A DNA stretch of 11,414 nucleotides. Source: Nitrospirota bacterium. GTDB taxonomy: Bacteria; Nitrospirota; Thermodesulfovibrionia; Thermodesulfovibrionales; Magnetobacteriaceae. The stretch covers positions 1-11,414 of the forward strand of contig JADFXO010000097.1 in assembly GCA_015233485.1 (NCBI GenBank), in the 5' to 3' direction. This document shows positions 1-6,190 of the stretch, one piece after another. The notes below the pieces were generated by a model. That model made no database searches, was not told where the DNA came from, and saw only the letters and a list, made by a program, of their open reading frames with translations. The stretch's first letter is position 1; each line of letters opens with the position of its first letter. The position numbers were made by a program, and so were the translations under genes.

Positions 1-84
1 AGTCAGTCAATTTTAAAGTCATTAAGGATATACAGATGAATAGCTTCTAGCCTGATATGCCTGATTTTGTGGAAAGTAAGTCAT

Positions 85-609
85 ATGAATGAAGACAAGA
101 AAATAATTATTATTGCCGGCCCGAACGGCGCAGGTAAAACAACTTTTGCCCTTGAATTTCTGACCAGGGAAGCACACTGTCCCGTCTTTGTGAATGCGGA
201 TCTTATTGCGTCGGGTATTTCCCCGTTTTTCCCCGAAAAAGCCTCTTTTCATGCTGGAAGAATCATGCTCGACGAAATCAAAAGACATGTCTCAAAAGGT
301 GAGAGCTTTGCCTTTGAAACAACTTTAAGCGGCAGAATATACGCAACAATGATCCCTCAATGGCGGCGAATTGGCTATAAAATAAAACTGATTTTCCTTT
401 ATCTAACAGATGTTGCGACCGCGGTGGAACGGGTAAAAAATCGTGTAAAACAAGGCGGGCACAATGTTCCCGTAAAGACCATCAGAGGCAGGTATGAAAA
501 AGGCTGGCACAACTTTCAGCATCTTTACAAACAATTGGTGGACGCCTGGATTGTTTTTGACAATTCGGGTGAGCTGCCAAAACTTCTCGATGAAGGAGAA
601 AAAGATTGA
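85..609 (+). CDS. Zeta-toxin-like P-loop kinase (COG4185 type)
   Basis: The product is 174 residues. A Walker A loop GPNGAGKTT lies at residues 12-20, directly after a hydrophobic strand (KIIIIA). It is followed by VNADLI (about 36-41) and FETTLSG (about 77-83), then a basic segment with RVKQGGHNVP. This layout is typical of zeta-toxin/COG4185 proteins, which are ATP-dependent small-molecule kinases; zeta toxins phosphorylate UDP-N-acetylglucosamine. The Asp in NADLI is the expected catalytic or substrate-binding residue. A TTG six codons upstream is also open, but GGAAAG at 71-76 sits 8 nt before ATG 85, so the ATG is preferred. The next gene overlaps its stop codon, implying co-translation. 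The length is shorter than classical zeta (about 287 residues) but usual for chromosomal COG4185 members. Family assignment is fairly sure; toxicity and substrate are inferred. Confidence 0.82.
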   Translation: MNEDKKIIIIAGPNGAGKTTFALEFLTREAHCPVFVNADLIASGISPFFPEKASFHAGRIMLDEIKRHVSKGESFAFETTLSGRIYATMIPQWRRIGYKIKLIFLYLTDVATAVERVKNRVKQGGHNVPVKTIRGRYEKGWHNFQHLYKQLVDAWIVFDNSGELPKLLDEGEKD

Positions 610-800
610 ATAAAGAAAAAATACAGGCTCAGGATGTTGATCTTGCTAAGGCAGAGATTGCGCTGCGGCGTGCGGCTGCCAAAGCGAAAAAGATTGCCGA
701 GAAAACGAATACCCCGCTGGTTGTGTATGAAGGAGGATGTATAGTCAAGAAGTTTTCCGAAAAGCAAGGCACTCCAAACCATCGCAGTCGTGAGAGTTAA
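606..800 (+). CDS. Small protein paired with the zeta-like kinase, candidate antitoxin
   Basis: This is a 64-residue protein. Residues about 10-35 form a charged, alanine-rich predicted helix (LAKAEIALRRAAAKAKKIAE), followed by TNTPLVVYEGGCIVKK, which looks like a short beta hairpin. The TTG start overlaps the TGA stop of the kinase gene by 4 nt. AAGGAG at 593-598 lies 7 nt before this TTG, which supports the unusual start and translational coupling. Small proteins with a helix followed by TGTPLVVxxxGKIV are, from memory, common beside bacterial P-loop or toxin genes, but I know of no proven function. The partner position suggests an antitoxin or regulatory subunit. The order kinase-then-partner is the reverse of the classical epsilon-zeta system. 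The C-terminus (after about residue 50) looks disordered. Confidence 0.65.
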   Translation: MNKEKIQAQDVDLAKAEIALRRAAAKAKKIAEKTNTPLVVYEGGCIVKKFSEKQGTPNHRSRES

Positions 801-1088
801 GATAATTTCAACTCATCAAAAATAAGTGATGGACAATAATTAGGGACAGCGACCGTTTACGGCTATTAAGAGGCTTCTTGAACATTACCGTGAAAATCCT
901 ACTAAACTAAGGCACAAAACTCCCCTTCCCGTCTTTTTGACAGTTTTTTTTGCGATGATTCTATGTATACTTCCTTACATAGGATGTTCCCTCGACAACC
1001 TCCTCTACCCACCCAAAACCCAAGTAGTACATTGAGGGCGCTGCCCTCAAACTCCCGCAAGGAGGGTAACCCTCCTTGACCTGTATTT
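801..1088. other. Intergenic region between the kinase pair and uvrC
   Basis: No convincing gene is visible. A 77-residue reading frame on the - strand (902-1135) overlaps the uvrC end, has no recognisable motif and contains the hairpin repeats, so it is not called. The stretch holds a T-rich run (GACAGTTTTTTTTGCG, near 938-953) and the two perfect hairpins listed separately. The converging genes on either side (kinase pair rightward, uvrC leftward) make this a place for termination signals. No classical stem plus T-run was found for either direction. Confidence 0.6.
1032..1078. repeat. Two tandem perfect hairpins downstream of uvrC
   Basis: Hairpin A is TTGAGGGC (1032-1039), loop GCT, GCCCTCAA (1043-1050): an 8-bp perfect stem. 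Hairpin B is CAAGGAGGG (1058-1066), loop TAA, CCCTCCTTG (1070-1078): a 9-bp perfect stem. Seven bases separate them. The arrangement resembles the dispersed double-hairpin repeats (GGGGGC-type stem pairs) found between genes of many proteobacterial and related genomes. It lies 11 nt beyond the uvrC stop on the transcribed side and could protect or end the mRNA, but there is no T-run after the stems in either direction, so calling it a terminator would be an overreach. Confidence 0.7.
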
Positions 1089-2909
1089 TTAGGGGATTTG
1101 TAACTCTTTGAGGATGGTTTCCGCCAGCTTCGCATTAAACCCCTTTAATGATGATATTTCTTCGGGCGATGCCGCCCGAATCGCCTCTATACTGTCAAAG
1201 TGTCTTAACAGCTCAAGCCGTCTCTTTTTCGATATGCCCTTAATATACTCAAGCGGGGAGCGTTTCATTCTCTGCTCCCTGAGTTTCCTGTGATAGGTGA
1301 TCGCAAACCGGTGTACCTCATCCCTGATGCGTTTGAGGAAGAGTGAGGACTGCGAGCCGTCCTCAAGGCTTATCCCCCTCAGCACGCCCGGAATAAATAT
1401 CCTGTCCGGATTTTTCGCTATTGAAATAACAGCGGGGGGGGTATCAACAAATAGACCTTCGGTTTGTAGTTGCCGCAACGCACTTAGGGCGCTCTCAAGC
1501 TGCCCCTTCCCACCGTCTATAACAAGTAGGTGGGGGAATTCATCCCCGAGATTTTTGGCAGTGCGCATAAATATCTCTGTCATCATCGAATAATCGTCCA
1601 CTCCCGTGACTGTTTTTATCTTAAGCCGTCTGTATGAATCCTTCGCGAAGCGGCCATCCCTCCAGCGAATAAACGCCCCCACCGATTCGCTCCCCGATAT
1701 TGTGGAGACATCAAACGCGCCTATATCTGTGGGTGGGGCAGGAAGGTTTAGTCTATGCGCCAACTCTGACATGATGGTAATGTCTGCCGTGTCCATAAGA
1801 CCGCGCTTTAGAGACAAGTTTCTCTTCGCGGTTTCGTTGGCCATAGTTAGGATGTCCGCCGGTGTGCCGGCGGGGACAGGGCTTAGTGGCGTGATTATCT
1901 CTACCGGGCTTCCCTTTCTTTTTTTCAGCCATGCCCTCAGCGTACCCGGCTGTGCCGGTTTCTGCGCCACTATTATGCGGTCAGGCGGGACTATGTCTTT
2001 ATTGTAAAACTGTTCGATGAATGTATAGAGCAATTGCTTATAGGACAGCCCCTTGAGGTCTTTTATGTGAAAGTCTTTCACCGCCGTCAATACCCCGTTT
2101 CGTATGAAAAATACGTTAAACATGCCCTCGCCGCCCATGCCGTAAAATCCAATTACGTCCGAATCGGCAAGCGCCGGGTCAATAACCTTCTGCGTCTCCC
2201 ATGTTTCGCGTATAGCGGCGATTTTATCTCGCACAAGGGCGGCCTTTTCGTATCGGAGGGCATCTGAGTGGGCGGTCATGGCCTGGGTGAGGTTGGAAAG
2301 AATAGTTTGATTGTCGCCCTTTAAGAATCCTATCACCTCATTGACCGCCGCCATGTAGTCCTCTCTGCTTATAAGGCCGACGCATGGCGCCACACAGTGT
2401 CCTATCTGATACTCCACGCATGGCCTCTTGAGATTTTCGATTTTATACCTGCACGTCCTGACGTGGAAATACTTTCTGATGAAATCAAGGGTTTCTCTCA
2501 TTCCCCGCGACGAGACGTATGGCCCGATATATATGTCGCCGCCGTGGTCAAACCGCCGCACTACCTCAATCCCCGGCCACTGCTGGGTCACGCTTATCTT
2601 CAGGTAGGGATAGTTTTTATCGTCTTTTAGGATGACGTTATACTTCGGCCTGTACTGCTTTATGAAATTGGACTCAAGCGCCAGTGCCTCTATCTCGTTT
2701 TGTGTGACGACGAATGAGAAGTCCGCCGCCTCTTCAACAAGGGCGGATTTTCGTAAATCGCCTGAGATACTTTTGTGAAAATAACTCCTCAGGCGGTTTC
2801 TGAGGCTTCGCGCCTTGCCGACATAGAGTATTTTTTCTTTCGCGTTTTTAAACAGATAGACGCCGGGAAGGGGCGGCGTGATGGAGAGTTTTTCGAGCGG
2901 TTTATCCAT
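1089..2909 (-). CDS. uvrC: Excinuclease ABC subunit C (UvrC)
   Basis: UvrC makes both incisions around bulky DNA lesions when recruited to UvrB-DNA in nucleotide excision repair. The 606-residue length is normal for the family. The N-terminal GIY-YIG nuclease domain is visible (GVY at 16-18, LYVGKA at 28-33). Four cysteines (C153, C164, C172, C176) match the iron-sulfur-binding set known in UvrC. The UVR/UvrB-binding helix pair is at about 203-238 (YEKAALVRDKI). The RNase H-like nuclease carries D400 (AFDVSTISG), D438/D439, D465 (VIDGGKGQ) and H533 (VHRFAI), in line with the E. coli catalytic residues. A helix-hairpin-helix tail spans about 553-606 and ends in LQIP. It is the last gene of the kinase-prmC-uvrC unit, 23 nt after prmC. 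No good Shine-Dalgarno sequence precedes the ATG, so coupling to prmC translation is plausible. Confidence 0.97.
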   Translation of the reverse strand: MDKPLEKLSITPPLPGVYLFKNAKEKILYVGKARSLRNRLRSYFHKSISGDLRKSALVEEAADFSFVVTQNEIEALALESNFIKQYRPKYNVILKDDKNYPYLKISVTQQWPGIEVVRRFDHGGDIYIGPYVSSRGMRETLDFIRKYFHVRTCRYKIENLKRPCVEYQIGHCVAPCVGLISREDYMAAVNEVIGFLKGDNQTILSNLTQAMTAHSDALRYEKAALVRDKIAAIRETWETQKVIDPALADSDVIGFYGMGGEGMFNVFFIRNGVLTAVKDFHIKDLKGLSYKQLLYTFIEQFYNKDIVPPDRIIVAQKPAQPGTLRAWLKKRKGSPVEIITPLSPVPAGTPADILTMANETAKRNLSLKRGLMDTADITIMSELAHRLNLPAPPTDIGAFDVSTISGSESVGAFIRWRDGRFAKDSYRRLKIKTVTGVDDYSMMTEIFMRTAKNLGDEFPHLLVIDGGKGQLESALSALRQLQTEGLFVDTPPAVISIAKNPDRIFIPGVLRGISLEDGSQSSLFLKRIRDEVHRFAITYHRKLREQRMKRSPLEYIKGISKKRRLELLRHFDSIEAIRAASPEEISSLKGFNAKLAETILKELQIP

Positions 2910-2932
2910 TGGTTATCTTATACATGGGTATC

Positions 2933-3793
2933 TTATCCATTTATTATAAGAAATCGCTCAGTTGAGGAGTAGTCGGACTTGAGGGTGAGTTTGCTGTAGC
3001 CCGCCTCGCGGGCAATTTCCATTACTCGGGCGGCAAGTGTGTCGCCAAGTTCAAGTGCCATTATGCCGCCTGCGCTTAGGTAACTGTTGGCGCCGGCGAT
3101 GATTTTTTTATAGAAATGCAGTCCGTCCGGGCCTCCGTCAAGGGCCTCAACGGGTTCATAGAGGCGGATTTCAGGGTCGAGGAAGGCTATATCCACGGTC
3201 TTAATGTACGGGGGATTGGATACGATTACGTCGAAGGTATGGGTTTGCACGGGTTCATACAGGCTGCCGGCGTAGAAAACTACGTTTTTAATGTTGTTGG
3301 CCTCGGCGTTTGCGGCGGCATATCTCAGGGCAGTCTCCGATATGTCAACCGCGTGGACGACAGAGGCCGGGAATTGCTTCGCAAGCGCAAGGGCGATACA
3401 GCCGCTTCCCGTACACAGGTCAAGCATATTAATAGTTGGCTTGTGCTTGCCCTTGACAATCCCCGTGAGTATCTCAACAAGCAGCTCGGTCTCGGGCCGG
3501 GGAATTAGTACACCCGTGCCGACAGCTAAAGATAGCCCGAAGAACTCGATTTCTCCGGCGATGTACTGAAGGGGTTGCCGGGCAAGTCTGCGGGCTGTCA
3601 GGGAATCGAGTTCGCGGGCGGCGGAGTCGCCTGCAGCGTTTGAGATTTCGCTGAAATCGCGCGAATAGAGGGCGGCTTTGTTTATGTTCAGGGCGAGGCA
3701 CATGAGGGCCTCGGCTTCTTTTCCCGCGTCCTTAATGCCGGCGTTTCTTAGTCTGGTGGTTACTTCCATGAGTTTGCCGGCAAGGTATCTCAT
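2933..3793 (-). CDS. prmC: Peptide chain release factor N5-glutamine methyltransferase (PrmC/HemK)
   Basis: PrmC methylates the glutamine of the GGQ motif in release factors RF1 and RF2 using S-adenosylmethionine, tuning translation termination in the cytoplasm. The 286 residues comprise an N-terminal helical substrate-recognition domain (about 1-85), the linker signature PRPETE (98-103), SAM-binding motif I DLCTGSG (125-131), an acidic motif II end (HAVDIS, about 147-152) and the diagnostic NPPY (183-186). All expected key residues are present. In many bacteria prmC follows prfA; here it follows a sensor kinase gene with a 9-nt gap, so its neighbourhood is atypical. The ATG lacks a clear Shine-Dalgarno sequence and lies within a 7-bp dyad (3782-3788 with 3805-3811). 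Its stop codon falls in a short repeated sequence that leads into uvrC. Confidence 0.95.
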   Translation of the reverse strand: MRYLAGKLMEVTTRLRNAGIKDAGKEAEALMCLALNINKAALYSRDFSEISNAAGDSAARELDSLTARRLARQPLQYIAGEIEFFGLSLAVGTGVLIPRPETELLVEILTGIVKGKHKPTINMLDLCTGSGCIALALAKQFPASVVHAVDISETALRYAAANAEANNIKNVVFYAGSLYEPVQTHTFDVIVSNPPYIKTVDIAFLDPEIRLYEPVEALDGGPDGLHFYKKIIAGANSYLSAGGIMALELGDTLAARVMEIAREAGYSKLTLKSDYSSTERFLIING

Positions 3794-3802
3794 AGAGGGG
3801 TT

Positions 3803-5374
3803 TTATACCTTACTTATTGGCAGATGTATGAAGAAACTTGCGCCCTCGCCGGCCTTGCTTTTGACAAATATGCGGCCTCCCGCGTTTTGAACTATACCCT
3901 TGCTCACGGCAAGTCCAAGGCCGGTGCCCTTTCCTTCGGGCTTTGTCGTGTAGAACGGCTCGAATATCTTGTCAAGATTGTCTATGGGTATGCCTGGGCC
4001 GTTGTCTGAGAATTCTATCTCGGCATACTCATTGGTATCCTCGGTAAAACTCCTTGTCCTGATAACTATCTTCCCTTTGTTGTTCATTGAGTCTGAGGCA
4101 TTTATCAGAAGGTTGATAAATACCTGCTCGATTTGCGACTGGTCGCCATGTATGCGCGGCAGTATTGGGTCAAGGTCTCTCTCTACCTCAACGTTATAAA
4201 ACTTTGACTGATTTTTGAGGATATTTAAGGCGCTTTCTATCGCGCTATTGACATCCATTGCAAGGTTGCCGGAGGGGATTGTCCTCGAATATCCAAGCAA
4301 CACGGCTATGATGTTAGAGCATTTCTCGGCCTGTTCGACAATGACCTTCAGGTCGTCCTGGTCGGTCTTGTTATCAGGGGGGACGCGTTTTAATAATAAC
4401 TTGGCAAATACGATTATGCCGGTAAGGGGGCTGTTTAGTTCGTGTGCCACGCTCGCGGCCATTCTGCCCAAAGACGCCAGTTTTTCCGTGTACATGTACT
4501 GCTTCTGAGTCTTTCTGATTTCAATGGATTTCTGCTCCATTATGCCGGAAAGCGCCCTGGTCTTTTCCTCAAGTTCGTTTTTCCCCGCCTTGAGCGCTTT
4601 TGTCATGTCGTTGTAGGCCTGCCCTAATTCGCCTATCTCATCTTCCATGCGAACATCTATCGGATGGCCGTAGTAACCCCTCGTTATCATCTTTATGCCC
4701 TCGGATATCAATATCACCGGTTTGATGACTAGTTTCAACATCAGCACATACAGGGTCACAGCAATCAGGGCAAGAAAAATAATTCCAAGTATAAGAACAT
4801 CGAGATTTTTATCCCTGAATTTTTTATCTAACTGAGCCATGGGAAAGTCCGCCTCAATGATGCCGTTTATTGTGGCTTCCGGAGGGTGGACGTGACATGC
4901 GGCAGACGAACACGCGGGTTCGTTCTTTACGGGTATGAAGGCCTTGAGCGCGTGGCCGCTGATTTCCTTTTCGGTAAAGAAGAAATTCCTGCCGGTATTT
5001 TTAAGGATGACCTTGCCGTCAATATTGTGGCACTCCTTACAAATCATCGAATTCGGCGGTATTGACTTGCCAAGGTCGTTTTTATCTGACGAGAATTTGA
5101 TATTCCCCTTGTGGTCTATTACCCTGATACCCGTGTGAAGCCCTGAGGCAGGGGTGCTTTCTAATATGTTTTGGACGACTTCGCTGTGGTTTGACATCAT
5201 GCTGTATCTGATGCTGTTTCTGATTATTTCAAGGGTATAAACGGCATCTTCCGTGGCCTTGGCCATTATTTCCTCGTTGGTTCGGAGGATGAATTTATAC
5301 CAGAAAATCAGGGCGCCCACCGCCAGAAGGGCCGTTAACGCCACCATAATTCTTAAATTTACAGATATCTTCAT
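3803..5374 (-). CDS. Membrane sensor histidine kinase with periplasmic c-type haem motifs
   Basis: This 523-residue kinase has a first membrane helix at about 8-28, a periplasmic sensor segment at about 31-188, a second membrane helix at about 191-213, HAMP at about 212-265 and a coiled coil to about 295. HisKA follows with phospho-acceptor H311 (AHELNSP). The HATPase domain has N-box N421/N425 (NLLINASDS), G1 D457 (DNGPGIP), an F-box (FEPFYTT, 471-477) and G2 (GKGTGLGL, 481-488). All catalytic motifs are intact. The sensor holds C112-K-E-C115-H116, a standard covalent haem c site, and C155-x4-C160-H161-V-H163, a possible second one. Known Geobacter chemoreceptor sensors also bind haem c in the periplasm, so redox or ligand sensing is inferred. 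No response regulator is encoded nearby. The gene is divergent from the cytochrome operon and lies upstream of prmC-uvrC. Haem attachment is unproven. Confidence 0.93.
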   Translation of the reverse strand: MKISVNLRIMVALTALLAVGALIFWYKFILRTNEEIMAKATEDAVYTLEIIRNSIRYSMMSNHSEVVQNILESTPASGLHTGIRVIDHKGNIKFSSDKNDLGKSIPPNSMICKECHNIDGKVILKNTGRNFFFTEKEISGHALKAFIPVKNEPACSSAACHVHPPEATINGIIEADFPMAQLDKKFRDKNLDVLILGIIFLALIAVTLYVLMLKLVIKPVILISEGIKMITRGYYGHPIDVRMEDEIGELGQAYNDMTKALKAGKNELEEKTRALSGIMEQKSIEIRKTQKQYMYTEKLASLGRMAASVAHELNSPLTGIIVFAKLLLKRVPPDNKTDQDDLKVIVEQAEKCSNIIAVLLGYSRTIPSGNLAMDVNSAIESALNILKNQSKFYNVEVERDLDPILPRIHGDQSQIEQVFINLLINASDSMNNKGKIVIRTRSFTEDTNEYAEIEFSDNGPGIPIDNLDKIFEPFYTTKPEGKGTGLGLAVSKGIVQNAGGRIFVKSKAGEGASFFIHLPISKV

Positions 5375-5622
5375 AAAATCGTGTCTATCGAAATCACACT
5401 AAAGTCATCGCTAAAGCGGCAGATATGCCCATATAACGGCCTCTCCATGCCTGCCTCGCGGCAAGCCAGTTCTATAATAATAAATTTATAGGTACTTAAA
5501 CAAGTATAAAAAACACAGCAGGAGTTTCCCATATTGCCTCTGTTGCCCACAGCCCGCTCCTCTGATGAGTGCCTCTGCCGTATTTTTTCCGTATAGTTTT
5601 TTTTGAGAAAGCGTTATAAGGG
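5375..5622. other. Left half of the divergent intergenic region (upstream of the kinase)
   Basis: No gene is seen. Reading on the - strand toward the kinase there is a weak candidate promoter: TTGTTT (5498-5503 on +, reversed) with an 18-bp spacer to TATTAT (5474-5479). The -10 part overlaps a small dyad, CTATAA (5472-5477) with TTATAG (5486-5491). That would leave an untranslated leader of roughly 90 nt. There is no clear Shine-Dalgarno sequence before the kinase ATG. The rest is unremarkable sequence with T-runs near 5583-5604. Confidence 0.35.
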
Positions 5623-5652
5623 TTGACAATGAATAATCTCTTGGTTTAAAAT
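5623..5652 (+). promoter_or_regulatory. Candidate sigma70-type promoter, rightward
   Basis: A perfect -35 hexamer TTGACA (5623-5628) is followed by an 18-bp spacer and TAAAAT (5647-5652), which matches TATAAT at five of six positions. It points toward the cytochrome operon. If used, transcription would begin near 5659 and give a leader of about 530 nt before the first gene at 6191. It could instead drive a separate small RNA from the repeat-rich region. The call rests on motif match only. Confidence 0.5.
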
Positions 5653-5685
5653 GTGCTTGCTGTGATTAAAGTTGCACTACAGATA

Positions 5686-5721
5686 GGTGGGTGGCACGGT
5701 GGGTGGCACGGCGGGCGGCGC
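5686..5721 (+). repeat. 12-bp G-rich tandem repeat, three units
   Basis: Units are GGTGGGTGGCAC (5686-5697), GGTGGGTGGCAC (5698-5709) and GGCGGGCGGCGC (5710-5721). The first two are identical; the third differs only by transitions (T to C, A to G). The + strand has many closely spaced G runs of two or three, so a G-quadruplex-like fold is conceivable. The repeat begins about 34 bp after the candidate -10 box at 5647-5652. Confidence 0.85.
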
Positions 5722-5858
5722 GTTGAAGATGAAGCGGGGGGTCTCGCTGCACTAAAAATAATAAAAGTCGCTATGAAAATTGACTGGGGTGTAGACTTTG
5801 CGGTTGGGTGCGTTGGGAATGCATAACATAAAATGGGGGTGCAAAAAAAATGATAAAT

Positions 5859-5892
5859 ATGGGCGATTACTTGAAATGGGCAATTACTTGAA
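5859..5892 (+). repeat. 17-bp tandem repeat, two units
   Basis: ATGGGCGATTACTTGAA (5859-5875) is directly followed by ATGGGCAATTACTTGAA (5876-5892), with one mismatch. It lies in the non-coding leader. The sequence could be a paired protein-binding site or a chance local duplication; nothing else in the window repeats it. Confidence 0.85.
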
Positions 5893-6024
5893 CGTATGAA
5901 GTGTTTAGGTGACCGAAAGGGCTCAATGTGGAGCGCTATGATGGATTTTGAGAGGGTGGTGATAGCAGGTAATAAAAATGTATGTTTTTGAATCAGTGTC
6001 CGCTTTGTTTTCAGGAGTGCCAAA

Positions 6025-6054
6025 AGCGGCCAGCAGTGGCCGGGAGTGGCCAGG
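6025..6054 (+). repeat. 10-bp tandem repeat, three units with GGCC core
   Basis: Units are AGCGGCCAGC (6025-6034), AGTGGCCGGG (6035-6044) and AGTGGCCAGG (6045-6054). The GGCC core recurs every 10 bp, about one helical turn, so the sites would face the same side of the DNA. They lie about 135 bp upstream of the first operon gene. Confidence 0.75.
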
Positions 6055-6099
6055 AATGATTATGAGGCAAAGCAAAGAGGAGCTATTGGGATAGGGATA

Positions 6100-6122
6100 T
6101 TAAGGAGCTCGGAGCTCATTAA
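6100..6122. promoter_or_regulatory. 23-bp near-perfect palindrome, candidate operator
   Basis: TTAAGGAGCTC (6100-6110) mirrors GAGCTCATTAA (6112-6122) around a single central G, with one mismatched pair. It also contains the direct repeat GGAGCTC twice (6104-6110, 6111-6117). The centre lies 80 bp before the ATG of the first operon gene, a position fitting a dimeric regulator site. No binding protein can be named. Confidence 0.4.
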
Positions 6123-6146
6123 GAAGGGGCTTTCGTAGTTGTAGTG

Positions 6147-6165
6147 TTGATAGGATAATTATCAA
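6147..6165. promoter_or_regulatory. Dyad TTGATA-N7-TATCAA, candidate operator
   Basis: TTGATA (6147-6152) and TATCAA (6160-6165) form a perfect 6-bp inverted repeat around GGATAAT. The spacer contains GATAAT (6154-6159), which resembles a -10 box but has no good -35 partner 17 bp upstream. The dyad ends 25 nt before the start codon at 6191, so a bound protein or RNA hairpin here could block expression. Confidence 0.35.
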
Positions 6166-6190
6166 CGATCAAAGTACCAGGAGGTTGAAG

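Noticed and set aside
902..1135. 77-codon - strand frame overlapping the end of uvrC
   Set aside because: It runs through the paired hairpins and the uvrC 3' end in another frame and has no recognisable sequence; best explained as chance.
5562..5569. CTGATGAG resembling a hammerhead ribozyme core
   Set aside because: No matching GAAA core with a second stem and no cleavage-site stem at the right distance; chance octamer.
5643..5660. Possible sigma54 promoter (GG-N10-GC in TTGGTTTAAAATGTGC)
   Set aside because: Only the invariant GG and GC match; the CAC and TTGC parts of the consensus are missing, and a better sigma70-type match overlaps it.
5646..6023. 125-codon open frame on the - strand in the divergent intergenic region
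   Set aside because: The predicted protein is low-complexity (PPCHPPCHPP from the 12-bp repeat), has no domain-like pattern and overlaps the candidate promoter and leader; no ribosome-binding site.
5860..6180. Cyclic-di-GMP (GEMM) or cobalamin riboswitch upstream of the cytochrome operon
   Set aside because: Such switches are known near multihaem cytochrome genes, but I could not find their conserved core sequences or a terminator stem in the leader.
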